NCBI GenBank assembly: GCA_964004625.1
Contig: CAXFOB010000033.1
Location: 62,001-126,000, forward strand
Length of the DNA stretch: 64,000 bases
Origin: GCA-002697625 sp002697625
Lineage (GTDB): Bacteria > Bacteroidota > Bacteroidia > Flavobacteriales > BACL11
Direction: 5' to 3'
Shown piece by piece: positions 51,092 through 60,620 of the stretch. Positions within the stretch are counted from its first letter, which is position 1. Each line of letters opens with the position of its first letter. Position numbers and translations under genes: made by a program. The notes beneath the pieces are model-generated. The model saw nothing but the letters and a program-made list of their open reading frames with translations, searched no databases and was not told the origin of the DNA.

Positions 51092-52114
51092 TTACTGAAT
51101 TAGGAAGGAGAAGTCAGATGTGTTTTTTAGTGCAATTCCTGTTCCCCTTGCTACTGCTCGTAAAGGATCTTCCGCTACATATACAGGTAATTTTGTTTTT
51201 TGTGATATTCTTTTGTCCAATCCTCTTAACATGCCTCCTCCTCCAGTAAGATATAATCCTGTATTGTATATATCGGCAGAAAGAGCAGGAGGAGTTGTGA
51301 ACAATGCATTCATAATTGCAGCTTCTATGGCTTCAATAGAATTATTTAATGCATTTGCAATTTCTTTATAAGTTACCACTACTTCTTTTGGAATACCATT
51401 CATTAAATCTCTACCATGCACAGCAAAGTTTGGTGGTGGGTCTTCTAATTCGGTCATTGCAGATCCAACATTAATTTTGATTTTCTCAGCCATATTATCT
51501 CCGATAGCAATGTTGTATCTGGTTTTCATGTAGTTTTTGATGTTGTTTGTAAACTCATCCCCAGCGACCTTTATGGATTTGTCAGTTACAATCCCTCCTA
51601 AAGAAATAACAGCAATTTCTGTTGTTCCACCTCCTATGTCAATAACCATATTCCCTTCTGGCTCCATTACATCAATCCCAATCCCAATAGCTGCGGCCAT
51701 TGGCTCATGTATTAACCAGACTTCTTTCGCTCCTGCGTGTTCTGCAGAATCTAACACAGCTCGTTTTTCCACCTCAGTAATCCCTGAAGGTATACATATA
51801 ACCATTTTTAAAGCTTGTGGAAATAGTGTCTTTTTACGATTTATCATTTTAATAAAACCTCTTATCATCTGCTCTGCAGAATGAAAATCAGCAATTACTC
51901 CATCTTTTAAAGGACGAATAGTTGTAATCCCTCTATGCGCTCTCCCATGCATTTGCCTAGCTCTCTTGCCAAACGCTATAACTTCATCACTTTTCAAATC
52001 CTTGGCAACAATAGAAGGTTCATCGACCACAACTTTATCGTTATGGATAATTAGAGTATTTGCAGTGCCTAAATCAATAGCAATTGCTTCTGTCATGAAG
52101 TCAAAAAATCCCAT
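51092..52114 (-). CDS. mreB: Rod-shape-determining protein MreB (actin homologue)
   Basis: Cytoskeletal actin-like ATPase that positions the elongation machinery; 340 residues. The ATP-binding motifs are all visible: AIDLGTANTLIIHND (phosphate 1), NMVIDIGGGTTEIAVISLGG (phosphate 2), LYLTGGGGMLRGLD (adenosine), and EPMAAAIGIG. VICIPSGITEVEKRAVLDSA is also typical. It follows purH by 12 bases. Its presence with mreC, mreD, mrdA and rodA predicts a rod-shaped cell. Confidence 0.97.
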   Translation of the reverse strand: MGFFDFMTEAIAIDLGTANTLIIHNDKVVVDEPSIVAKDLKSDEVIAFGKRARQMHGRAHRGITTIRPLKDGVIADFHSAEQMIRGFIKMINRKKTLFPQALKMVICIPSGITEVEKRAVLDSAEHAGAKEVWLIHEPMAAAIGIGIDVMEPEGNMVIDIGGGTTEIAVISLGGIVTDKSIKVAGDEFTNNIKNYMKTRYNIAIGDNMAEKIKINVGSAMTELEDPPPNFAVHGRDLMNGIPKEVVVTYKEIANALNNSIEAIEAAIMNALFTTPPALSADIYNTGLYLTGGGGMLRGLDKRISQKTKLPVYVAEDPLRAVARGTGIALKNTSDFSFLIQ

Positions 52115-52126
52115 AGTTTTTATATT

Positions 52127-53650
52127 TTAATGTTTAAAATGCCTGAGTCCTGTAGTAACCATTTTCATATTATTATTATTACAGAACTCAATTGATAAAT
52201 TATCTTTTATTGAACCTCCTGGTTGTATTACACATTTTACTCCCTCATTATATGCTAATTCAACACAATCTGGAAACGGAAAGAATGCGTCAGAAGCCAT
52301 TACAGCCCCGTTTAAATCAAAGTTAAAACTTTTAGCTTTTACTACCGCTTGCTTTAAAGCGTCTACTCTTGAAGTTTGTCCTACTCCGCTTGCTAATAAT
52401 TGCTTTCCTTTTGCAAAAACTATTGTATTTGATTTTGTGTGCTTACAAACTTTAGTTGCAAATTTTAGATCAGAAAACTCCTCATCATTTGGAGATAAGT
52501 TTGTAACTATTTTCATATCGGATATTTCATCTGTTTTTAAATCTTTGTCTTGATGAAGAACACCATTTAATACAGATCGGAACTGAGTAGAAGGGAGTTT
52601 AATATTTTTCTGAATGAGGATGACTCTATTTTTCTTAGATTTTAAAATTTCTAAAGCTTCTTTTTTGTAGGAAGGTGCAATAATAACTTCAAAAAAGATC
52701 TTGTTTATCTCTTCTGCAGTTTCTACATCAACCTCTTTATTTGTAATAAGAACACCACCAAAAGCAGAAACAGGATCGGCTGCAAGAGCATCTTTCCAGC
52801 TTTTTACTAATGTATTTCTACTTGCTACCCCACAAGCATTATTGTGTTTCATAACAACAAACGTGGTTTCATTAAATTCAGAGATTAAATTAACAGCTGC
52901 GTCAACATCCAATAGATTATTATAAGATAATTCTTTGCCGTTTAATTTCTCAAACATATTTTCTAAATCTCCAAAAAACACTCCATTTTGATGAGGATTT
53001 TCCCCATATCTTAATGTTTTATTATTTCTTATACTTTGTTTAAAACTGCCTTCGTCCCCCTCATTGAAATAATTAAATATTGCCGTGTCGTAATGAGAAG
53101 AAATATCAAATGCTTTTCTTGCAAATTTCTTTCTTGTGTCTATGTTTGTTGTTTCTCCTCCATTTTCTAAAAGAGAAAGCAGTTCATCATATTGATTTCT
53201 CTCTGAAATTATAAGAACATCTTTATAGTTTTTTGCAGCTGCACGGATTAATGAAATTCCTCCTATGTCAATTTTTTCAATAATCTCTTGTTCTACAGCA
53301 CCAGATGCTACTGTTTTTTCAAATGGGTATAAATCTACAATTACTAAATCAAATTCAGGAATTTCGTATTTATTTAATTGTTCTTTGTCAGAACCAAGAT
53401 TTCTTCTTGACAGTATACCTCCAAATACATTTGGATGCAAGGTTTTTACTCTTCCTCCTAAAATAGAAGGATATGATGTTAAGTCTTCTACTCTATTTAC
53501 TTGAACCCCTTCCTCCTCAATAAATTTTTGAGTACCTCCTGTTGAATATATTTCAATATCTAATTCATCTAGTTTTTTTACGATAGGAGCAAGTCCATCC
53601 TTATGAAACACCGAGATTAGGGCGTTTTTTATTTGTCTTTTTTGAGTCAT
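52127..53650 (-). CDS. purH: Bifunctional AICAR formyltransferase / IMP cyclohydrolase
   Basis: Catalyses the last two steps of IMP synthesis; 507 residues. The N-terminal MGS-like cyclohydrolase domain covers about 1-150 (NALISVFHKDGLAPIVKKLD, YSTGGTQKFI, GRVKTLHPNVFGGIL). The C-terminal transformylase domain contains LRYGENPHQNGVFF, the catalytic lysine-histidine in FVVMKHNNACGVA, and SDAFFPFPDCVELAY, ending GLRHFKH. Normal PurH has ISVxDK; here it is ISVFHKDG, a small deviation. It leads the mre operon. Confidence 0.96.
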   Translation of the reverse strand: MTQKRQIKNALISVFHKDGLAPIVKKLDELDIEIYSTGGTQKFIEEEGVQVNRVEDLTSYPSILGGRVKTLHPNVFGGILSRRNLGSDKEQLNKYEIPEFDLVIVDLYPFEKTVASGAVEQEIIEKIDIGGISLIRAAAKNYKDVLIISERNQYDELLSLLENGGETTNIDTRKKFARKAFDISSHYDTAIFNYFNEGDEGSFKQSIRNNKTLRYGENPHQNGVFFGDLENMFEKLNGKELSYNNLLDVDAAVNLISEFNETTFVVMKHNNACGVASRNTLVKSWKDALAADPVSAFGGVLITNKEVDVETAEEINKIFFEVIIAPSYKKEALEILKSKKNRVILIQKNIKLPSTQFRSVLNGVLHQDKDLKTDEISDMKIVTNLSPNDEEFSDLKFATKVCKHTKSNTIVFAKGKQLLASGVGQTSRVDALKQAVVKAKSFNFDLNGAVMASDAFFPFPDCVELAYNEGVKCVIQPGGSIKDNLSIEFCNNNNMKMVTTGLRHFKH

Positions 53651-53671
53651 TTACTTTTTTGATTAGTAATG

Positions 53672-53708
53672 CAATTTTACTCAAATACTAGATGTTTTTC
53701 AAGGGATT
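53672..53708 (-). promoter_or_regulatory. Candidate promoter of the purH-mre operon
   Basis: On the minus strand TTG is followed after 20 bases by TAAAATTG (53672-53679), one mismatch from TAnnTTTG. It lies 21 bases before the purH ATG, within a 110-base gap after mfd. Confidence 0.4.
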
Positions 53709-53760
53709 GAAAGGTAAATCTAATTTCTGTTAATAACTTTTTGGATTGTTAATTGCAGAA

Positions 53761-56700
53761 TTATTTTCCTAAAATAGATTTACAGATTGTAATCGCAGAA
53801 GATGCTGAGTCCACCTTTTTGAAAACTAATGAAAGCTTGTCTGATTTTTCTTTCATTTCGCAAGTTGTGAAGTTTTGTTTTAGATATTCTAAGATTAAAC
53901 CAAATGTTTCAGATTCAAAATAATTAGAATCTCTTTTTGTGGTAAAATAGGTTCTCATTTCTCCATTTTTAAGATGAATTCTTTCAAATCCTAACTCTTT
54001 TGCAATCCATTTTAGTTTCATAGAAGACATGAGATCTGAAACAGAATTAGGAATAATTCCAAATCGATCTTCTAAATTTTTCTGAAAAATAGTTAAATCT
54101 TTTTGTTCTTTAATTGAATTTAACTCTTTGTAAATGTTAAGTCGCTCTTCAATATTTGAGATGTATGTTTCTGGGATAAGAATCTCTAGATCTGTATCAA
54201 TCTGACAATCTTTAATGAAGTAATTTTCTTTTTCCTGAGAAAATAGTTGCTGAAATTTTTCTTGTTTTAATTCTTCTATTGCTTCATTCAATATTTTTTG
54301 ATACATATCAAATCCAATTTCATTTATAAACCCACTTTGATCGGCACCTAATAAGTCTCCAGCTCCTCGTATATCTAAATCTCGCATTGCAATACTAAAT
54401 CCGCTACCTAAATTGGAGAATTGTTCTAAAGCATTTAATCTTTTTCTTGCGTCATCTGAAAGTTGGTAGGAGGGCGGGCTGATTAAGTAACAGAAGGCTT
54501 TTTTATTTGATCTACCAACTCTTCCTCTCATTTGGTGTAAGTCTGACAATCCAAAATTATTGGCATTATTAATTATAATGGTATTTGCATTTGGAACATC
54601 TACTCCATTTTCTACAATTGTTGTAGAAACTAAAACATCATATTCTCCTTCAATAAATCCTAGCATTAATTCTTCTAAAACCTTTCCTTCTAATTGACCA
54701 TGACCTACCTTTATTTTAGCATTCGGGACCAGTCTTTGTATCATCCCTGCAACTTCTTTTATGTTATCTATTCTATTATGAATAAAGAAAACCTGGCCAT
54801 TTCTAGATATCTCATATTGAATAGCATCTCTTATGACCTCTTCATTAAATTGAATGATCTCTGTATTTATAGCGATTCTATTTGGAGGAGGAGTGTTAAT
54901 GACAGATAAATCTCTTGCTCCTAAAAGTGAAAATTGAAGAGTTCTTGGAATTGGCGTAGCAGATAGAGTAAGAATGTCTACATTCGATTTGAGATTCTTT
55001 AGTTTGTCTTTAATATTTACTCCAAACTTCTGTTCTTCATCAATAATTAAAAGTCCTAAATCTTTAAATTTTACATCCTTACCTACAATTCTGTGCGTCC
55101 CAATTAATATATCTAACTTGCCTTCTTCTAAGTTCTTTAAAGTTTGACTTTGTTGTTTTGTTGTTTTAAATCTGTTAATATAATCTACTTTACAAGGGAA
55201 GTCTCTTAATCTGTTTTTAAATGTTTTGTAATGTTGAAGTGCTAAGATTGTAGTAGGAACAAGAATGGACACTTGTTTGTTATCTGCTACTGCTTTAAAT
55301 GCAGCTCTTATAGCTAGTTCAGTTTTTCCAAATCCAACATCTCCACACACTAGTCTATCCATTGGAATATTTCTCTCCATATCTTCTTTTATAGATAAAG
55401 TTGCAGTAGTTTGATCTGGAGTGTCTTCCCACATAAATGAGGCTTCTAATTCATGTTGTAAATAACTATCTGGAGAGTAAGAAAACCCTTCAAGAGTCTG
55501 ACGTTTTGCGTATAGTTGTATTAGATTAAAAGCAATTTTCTTGATTTTGCTTTTCGTTTTATTTTTAGTATTTTTCCATTTTGTTCCTCCAAGCTGATTA
55601 ATAGAGGGCTGATACCCTTCTCTTCCAGAAAACTTTGATATCTTATGTAATGAATGTACGCTTATATACAGTAAGTCTCCTCCCTTATAAATTAGTTTTA
55701 TACTTTCTTGTTTCTTTCCATTATTGTCTATCTTATGAAGTCCAGCGAACTCTCCAACTCCATGGTCAATATGAGTAACAAAATCACCTACCTGTAGGCT
55801 TGTAAGTTGTTTTAAGGTAATCGCTTGTTTGTCTGTAAATTTTGTTTTACTTTTAAACCGATGGTGCCTGTTAAAAATTTGATGGTCGGTATATATTGCT
55901 AGTTGATTGTCATGGTCAATAAATCCTTCATGTAAGTTAGTTACAATAGTAATGTACGTTATCTCTTTTTCTATATTTTCTAAAATCTGATGGAATCTTT
56001 CCTCTTGTTCTGAGGAAGAACAAAGAATTATATTTTTATATCCATTTTCTTGATTTTTGATTAACTCAGAGAATAAAATGTCAAATTTTTTATTAATTGG
56101 AGTAAGTGGAATGCATCTTGTTGTAATTTTAACATCTGTTTTTAAAATATTATTTCCCCCAAACTCAACTACTCTAAACTCCTCTAACTGGTTCGAAAAT
56201 TCATTTGCATTTGTAAAAATTTTATGAGGAGTTAATTGAGAAATAGTATTATCTTTTAGTTTTTTAAACTCTATTTCTGCTTTCTCAAAATTTTCTTGTA
56301 AAACCCCGATAGTATGTAGAGAGTCTTCCATCCATATTGTGCTGTTTTTTGGCAGATATTCCAATAAGCTTACTTGTTTTTCTGTTACTTTTTTGGCTTC
56401 AGTATTTGGTACAATAGAGATTTTCTCCCTTTTTTCTATAGAGAGTTGAGTATTAATATTAAAAGATCTAATACTTTCAATTTCATCATCAAAGAACTCA
56501 ATCCTAAAAGGATGTTCGTCAGCATAAGAAAACACATCTACAATTCCTCCTCTTATTGAAAACTGTCCTGGGTCTGTCACGAAATCTGTAGCAGTAAAAT
56601 TATTTTCAATAAATATTTCTTTTAACAAATCAGGATGGTGTGTGTCGGCAACAGATAGAATGATAGTACGTTTTTTTAAAGTTTTTCTACTTACTACTTT

Positions 56701-57084
56701 TTCAAATATTGCTTCAGGATAACTAACAATAATAGAATTTCGTTTATTGTTTAATTTGTTTAACACCTCTGATCTTAATAAAATGTTAGAATTATCGGTT
56801 TCTTCTATTTGATACGATCTTCTGTAAGATGCTGGATAGAAAAACACCTCATGATTTATTAAGTTTTCTAAATCATTAATAAAATAATTTGCAGATTCTT
56901 TATCATTTAGGATAAAAAGTTGTGGAACTTTAGATTCTTTTAATATTGAAGCTGCTAATATTGACTTAGAAGATCCTATAAATCCATTTAATTGTATCTT
57001 ACTTGATTCCTGAACTAATGACTCAGAAATAGATGCTCTAAATATAGAGTCTGGTATTAATTTTAATAAAGATTTGTTTTTCAA
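53761..57084 (-). CDS. mfd: Transcription-repair coupling factor Mfd
   Basis: ATP-dependent translocase that removes stalled RNA polymerase and recruits UvrA; 1107 residues. Domains in order: UvrB-like N-terminal region (FYPASYRRSYQIEETDNSN, DPGQFSIRGGIVDVFS), the RNA-polymerase-interacting domain at about 430-500 (VGDFVTHIDHGVGEFAGL), and the helicase core with Walker A VCGDVGFGKTELAIRAA near 582 and DEEQ-type box LLIIDEEQKFGVN near 678. Then STTIVENGVDVPNANTIIIN, QMRGRVGRSNKKAFCYL and the TRCF C-terminal domain. The start codon appears to be TTG at 57084, one base after the upstream stop; no nearby ATG gives a better start. Confidence 0.96.
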   Translation of the reverse strand: MKNKSLLKLIPDSIFRASISESLVQESSKIQLNGFIGSSKSILAASILKESKVPQLFILNDKESANYFINDLENLINHEVFFYPASYRRSYQIEETDNSNILLRSEVLNKLNNKRNSIIVSYPEAIFEKVVSRKTLKKRTIILSVADTHHPDLLKEIFIENNFTATDFVTDPGQFSIRGGIVDVFSYADEHPFRIEFFDDEIESIRSFNINTQLSIEKREKISIVPNTEAKKVTEKQVSLLEYLPKNSTIWMEDSLHTIGVLQENFEKAEIEFKKLKDNTISQLTPHKIFTNANEFSNQLEEFRVVEFGGNNILKTDVKITTRCIPLTPINKKFDILFSELIKNQENGYKNIILCSSSEQEERFHQILENIEKEITYITIVTNLHEGFIDHDNQLAIYTDHQIFNRHHRFKSKTKFTDKQAITLKQLTSLQVGDFVTHIDHGVGEFAGLHKIDNNGKKQESIKLIYKGGDLLYISVHSLHKISKFSGREGYQPSINQLGGTKWKNTKNKTKSKIKKIAFNLIQLYAKRQTLEGFSYSPDSYLQHELEASFMWEDTPDQTTATLSIKEDMERNIPMDRLVCGDVGFGKTELAIRAAFKAVADNKQVSILVPTTILALQHYKTFKNRLRDFPCKVDYINRFKTTKQQSQTLKNLEEGKLDILIGTHRIVGKDVKFKDLGLLIIDEEQKFGVNIKDKLKNLKSNVDILTLSATPIPRTLQFSLLGARDLSVINTPPPNRIAINTEIIQFNEEVIRDAIQYEISRNGQVFFIHNRIDNIKEVAGMIQRLVPNAKIKVGHGQLEGKVLEELMLGFIEGEYDVLVSTTIVENGVDVPNANTIIINNANNFGLSDLHQMRGRVGRSNKKAFCYLISPPSYQLSDDARKRLNALEQFSNLGSGFSIAMRDLDIRGAGDLLGADQSGFINEIGFDMYQKILNEAIEELKQEKFQQLFSQEKENYFIKDCQIDTDLEILIPETYISNIEERLNIYKELNSIKEQKDLTIFQKNLEDRFGIIPNSVSDLMSSMKLKWIAKELGFERIHLKNGEMRTYFTTKRDSNYFESETFGLILEYLKQNFTTCEMKEKSDKLSLVFKKVDSASSAITICKSILGK

Positions 57085-57085
57085 A

Positions 57086-58270
57086 TTACTTTATTTCCTT
57101 CATCATTTTATTATACCAATCTTGATTGATGTCAAAAGGTTTTCCTCCTTTTATTCTGTTAAAATCAATACAACTTAGAGTATTGTTATTCTCTTCATCC
57201 CATCCCACAACTCCACTTATCCCTTTGGTTGCACTTTCTACAGCATAGTCTGAAAGCTCAAAAATTAAATCTAAATCTTTTTGATTTGATTTTGCAGATC
57301 TAGCAAAATATCCACTCTTTTGAACCAGTACTTTATTAGCTTTTAATCTTTTTGCAAATTGTCTGGCAAACCATTGTCCAGGATTAAGATCATCTAATCT
57401 AACATGTCCAAATGGATCTCGTAATACTTCTCCACCTTCCTTTTTAGTATCTTTTATTATTATTTCTAGTCCAGCTCCTTCGCTTAAAAAGACGTTTACA
57501 CAGTCATACTTATCCATTATTTTATTTAATCTCTCACATTCTTTATCAAAATCTATATCTTCTTCGGGTAATAAAACAGAGTGTATATCCCATTTTCCCT
57601 TTGTGATTCCTATTTCTGGAACAAATGAAATCTTCTGTAATCGTTTTCTGTACTCAAAAGCAGTGGCAGCTGTAAGCCATCCACAATGTCTCCCCATAAT
57701 TTCATGTATTATTAACTGTCTGTCAGATGTTGTATTCTCATTGACTATATTTTCGAAAAATACAGCTCCTTGTTCTGCAGCTGTCCAGGCCCCTAAGCTT
57801 TGTGTTATTGGATAAATATCATTATCTATGGTTTTTGGTAGTCCTACAACTGTTAAATCATAGTTGTTCTCTTTTAAATAATTTGACAACTCTGCTGCGG
57901 TAGTATTTGTGTCATCTCCTCCAATAGTGTGTAATATATTTACTCTATCTTTTACTAGTTGTTTTGCAGCAATTTCCAGTGGAATTTCTCCTTCTGAAAT
58001 ATAACCTTTATCGACACAATCCTGAATATTCGTAAGTTTAACTCTACTGTTTCCTATAGGAGTTCCTCCAAAATTATAAATATTATTTAGATTTTCTTTT
58101 AATGATTTTGGAAAGGAAATAGAATTTCCCAGTAACAGACCTTTATATCCATTTAAATAACCAATAATTTCCGATTCCGGATAGTGGTTTAAATAAACTT
58201 CTGTTAATCTGCCTACAGATGCTGAGAGGCAAGGGGCTACACCTCCTGAAGTTAAAAATGCAATTTTCAT
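57086..58270 (-). CDS. pfp: 6-phosphofructokinase, pyrophosphate-dependent type
   Basis: A 394-residue phosphofructokinase-family enzyme of glycolysis. The phosphoryl-donor site reads IGGDDTNTTAAELS and GLPKTIDNDIYPI. In ATP-dependent enzymes the second aspartate of GGDD is glycine and the lysine of PKTIDND is glycine, so both diagnostic residues here indicate use of pyrophosphate. IMGRHCGWLTAATAFE binds fructose 6-phosphate. I chose ATG at 58270 over the TTG at 58291, which would overlap the promoter element. It is followed one base later by mfd. Confidence 0.9.
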   Translation of the reverse strand: MKIAFLTSGGVAPCLSASVGRLTEVYLNHYPESEIIGYLNGYKGLLLGNSISFPKSLKENLNNIYNFGGTPIGNSRVKLTNIQDCVDKGYISEGEIPLEIAAKQLVKDRVNILHTIGGDDTNTTAAELSNYLKENNYDLTVVGLPKTIDNDIYPITQSLGAWTAAEQGAVFFENIVNENTTSDRQLIIHEIMGRHCGWLTAATAFEYRKRLQKISFVPEIGITKGKWDIHSVLLPEEDIDFDKECERLNKIMDKYDCVNVFLSEGAGLEIIIKDTKKEGGEVLRDPFGHVRLDDLNPGQWFARQFAKRLKANKVLVQKSGYFARSAKSNQKDLDLIFELSDYAVESATKGISGVVGWDEENNNTLSCIDFNRIKGGKPFDINQDWYNKMMKEIK

Positions 58271-58288
58271 ACGGATTAATTTGTACTG

Positions 58289-58296
58289 CAAATATC
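58289..58296 (-). promoter_or_regulatory. Candidate -7 element for the phosphofructokinase gene
   Basis: The minus strand reads GATATTTG, one mismatch from TAnnTTTG, with TTG about 16 bases further upstream. It lies 18 bases before the ATG at 58270. Confidence 0.4.
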
Positions 58297-58338
58297 GTAT
58301 TTTTTGTCTAACAAGGACCTCTTCTTTAATATAGACTT

Positions 58339-59268
58339 TTAAAAGATGAAATCAGAAGATATTTTATGATATAAAACTTTTGATATCTTAATGTTACTTT
58401 CTGAACTCCAACCTGCAATATGAGGTGATAGAATGGTATTTTTACTTTCTATTAAAAATTTCATTTCTCCTTTTCCACCACTTTCTGACAACGTTTCAAA
58501 TGAACTCTTCTCATATTCTAACACGTCCAGACAAGCTCCTTTTACCTTTCCTTCTTTCATTGCATTTACAAGATCTCTTGTATTTACACACTTTCCTCTT
58601 GCTGTGTTAACTACATAAATATTCTTCCTAAATTTATTTATGAATCCAGAATTTACAATATGCTCAGTTTCTTTAGTTAACGGGACATGCAAACTTACAA
58701 TATCAGCATTATTAAAGATGTTATTCATGCTGCTTTTATAAGAATAGTTGTCTAGATATTTGTCGTATGCTAATATTTTTACTTTAAATCCCTTTAATAT
58801 TTCCGCAAAAGCAGATCCATTGTTTCCGTATCCTATTATAGCTAAAGTTTTTCCAGATAATTCTATTCCTCTATTGTCTTCTCTTCTCCAAATTCCATTT
58901 CTTACTTCTTCATCAGATTTAATTATATTGTTAAACAAGGAAAGTAACATTGCTAAAGCGTGCTCTGCAACAGCCTGTCTATTTCCTTCTGCAGCATTAT
59001 AACATCTTATATTTTTTAATTTAGCATATTCTACATTAATATTTTCTAATCCAGAGCCTGCTCTTGCAATAAATTTTAGATTAGAGGCTTTGTCAATAAA
59101 TTTTTGATCAATATTAAATCGACTTCTAATGACAAGTCCTTCATAATCAATGATAACTTCTTCAATTTCAGATTTAGATAACGATAATTCCTGATGACAA
59201 ATAAAATTATTGCTCTCTAATTTTTGCTGGAGAGAAGGGTGTACGCTATCTACAAATAAAACTTTCAT
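58339..59268 (-). CDS. D-2-hydroxyacid dehydrogenase (phosphoglycerate dehydrogenase-like)
   Basis: A 309-residue NAD-dependent D-2-hydroxyacid dehydrogenase, short form without an ACT domain. Visible are the substrate loop FIARAGSGLENINVEYAK, the NAD motif LAIIGYGNNGSAFAEI, the catalytic arginine in VVNTARGKCVNTRDLV, the glutamate region LDVLEYEKSSFETL, and the catalytic histidine in LSPHIAGWSSESN. It could be serine-pathway SerA or a relative; specificity cannot be read. It is the last gene of the mgtE operon, with its ATG overlapping the mgtE stop (TAATG). Confidence 0.88.
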   Translation of the reverse strand: MKVLFVDSVHPSLQQKLESNNFICHQELSLSKSEIEEVIIDYEGLVIRSRFNIDQKFIDKASNLKFIARAGSGLENINVEYAKLKNIRCYNAAEGNRQAVAEHALAMLLSLFNNIIKSDEEVRNGIWRREDNRGIELSGKTLAIIGYGNNGSAFAEILKGFKVKILAYDKYLDNYSYKSSMNNIFNNADIVSLHVPLTKETEHIVNSGFINKFRKNIYVVNTARGKCVNTRDLVNAMKEGKVKGACLDVLEYEKSSFETLSESGGKGEMKFLIESKNTILSPHIAGWSSESNIKISKVLYHKISSDFIF

Positions 59269-60620
59269 TATAATATTGCTTGTCCAATTAGGAAGTAAAT
59301 ATAAAGTCCCAAAATATCATTTACAGTAGTGATAAATGGGCCTGTGGCAAGGGCAGGATCTATCTTATATTTTTCGAGAGTTAAAGGTGTCAAAGTACCA
59401 AAAAGAGCAGCAAATACTATTACAGATAATAATGATAAACTTACAGTTATACATAGTTGAATAGAATATTGAAGTATTAATGTTGCAGCAAGAATAATAA
59501 TCGAACAAATAATACCATTTAGTAGAGCAACTCCAAGTTCTTTTGTTAATTTCCCTAATATTGTATTTATTTTTATAGAGTTGTTTGCAAGGCCTTGAAC
59601 AACAATTGCGGCAGATTGCACACCAACATTCCCTCCCATTGCAGCTATTAGAGGAATGAAAAATGCAAGTTTGGTAAATTTCGAGAAATCCTCAAATAGA
59701 CCAATAATCTCTGCTCCTAAGATGCCTCCCAACAACCCTATAAGTAACCAGGGTAACCTAGCTCTTGTAAGTTGCCAAATGCTATCAGAAGATTCAACAT
59801 CTTCAGTAATTCCAGAAGCCATTTGATAATCTTTTTCGGCTTCTTCTTTTACAACATCTATTACATCATCAATTGTAATTCTTCCAACTAATTTCTTATT
59901 CTCATCTACTACAGGAATTACAATCAAACCATATTTATTCATAATATTTGCAACACTTTCATCACCCTCACTTACTGGAATAGAAATTATCTCTGAATTT
60001 AAGATCTCTTTTATTACGATTTTACTTTCTGTAAGTAAAAGTCTTCTTAAAGATAATGTTCCTACAAGTTCCTCCTTATTATTTACCACATAAATGGTAT
60101 GCACCTTTTTAACTCCAGACGCCTGTTTACGCATCTCTTTTAAACATTGTAATGAGTTCCAATTTTCATTAACTTTTATAAGTTCTTTCGCCATTAATCC
60201 TCCTGCTGTATCTTCAGGGTAACTTAATAAATCAGTAATATCAGAAGCGTGTTCATCATCTTCAATTAAAGAAAGTACTTCTTCTTTTTTTTCATGAGTT
60301 AGTTCCGAAATCACATCTGTTGCATCATCTGATTCTAAGTTCTCAATAACTTCCGTTGCAATTTCTTTAGAAGATAAATTAGATAATAATTGCTCTCTTA
60401 ATTCCTCTTCCACTTCCATTAACACAAGAGCAGATTTTTCCTCATCTAACAGTTGAAATAAGTAGTGTGCTTCTTCGATTGAAAAACCCTTTATCAATTC
60501 TCCGATATCAGCAACGTGTAAATCTGATATTTTTTCTTGAATAATTTTTTTAGAATTCTCCGAAATTAATTCAGAAATATCTTGTGAAAAATTACTATTT
60601 ATTTCTTTGTTATTGGACAC
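59268..60620 (-). CDS. mgtE: Magnesium transporter MgtE
   Basis: A 450-residue magnesium channel of the MgtE family. A cytoplasmic N domain (about 20-130) has the superhelical repeats IGELIKGFSIEEAHYLFQLL and SDDATDVISEL-type sequences. A CBS pair follows (about 135-260; TAGGLMAKELIKVNENW and IPVVDENKKLVGRITIDDV), then a plug helix and five membrane segments with AAMGGNVGVQSAAIVVQGLA and DPALATGPFITTVNDILGLY. The start codon is GTG at 60620, overlapping rsmA by 11 bases; no ATG is available upstream of the N domain. Confidence 0.95.
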   Translation of the reverse strand: MSNNKEINSNFSQDISELISENSKKIIQEKISDLHVADIGELIKGFSIEEAHYLFQLLDEEKSALVLMEVEEELREQLLSNLSSKEIATEVIENLESDDATDVISELTHEKKEEVLSLIEDDEHASDITDLLSYPEDTAGGLMAKELIKVNENWNSLQCLKEMRKQASGVKKVHTIYVVNNKEELVGTLSLRRLLLTESKIVIKEILNSEIISIPVSEGDESVANIMNKYGLIVIPVVDENKKLVGRITIDDVIDVVKEEAEKDYQMASGITEDVESSDSIWQLTRARLPWLLIGLLGGILGAEIIGLFEDFSKFTKLAFFIPLIAAMGGNVGVQSAAIVVQGLANNSIKINTILGKLTKELGVALLNGIICSIIILAATLILQYSIQLCITVSLSLLSVIVFAALFGTLTPLTLEKYKIDPALATGPFITTVNDILGLYIYFLIGQAIL

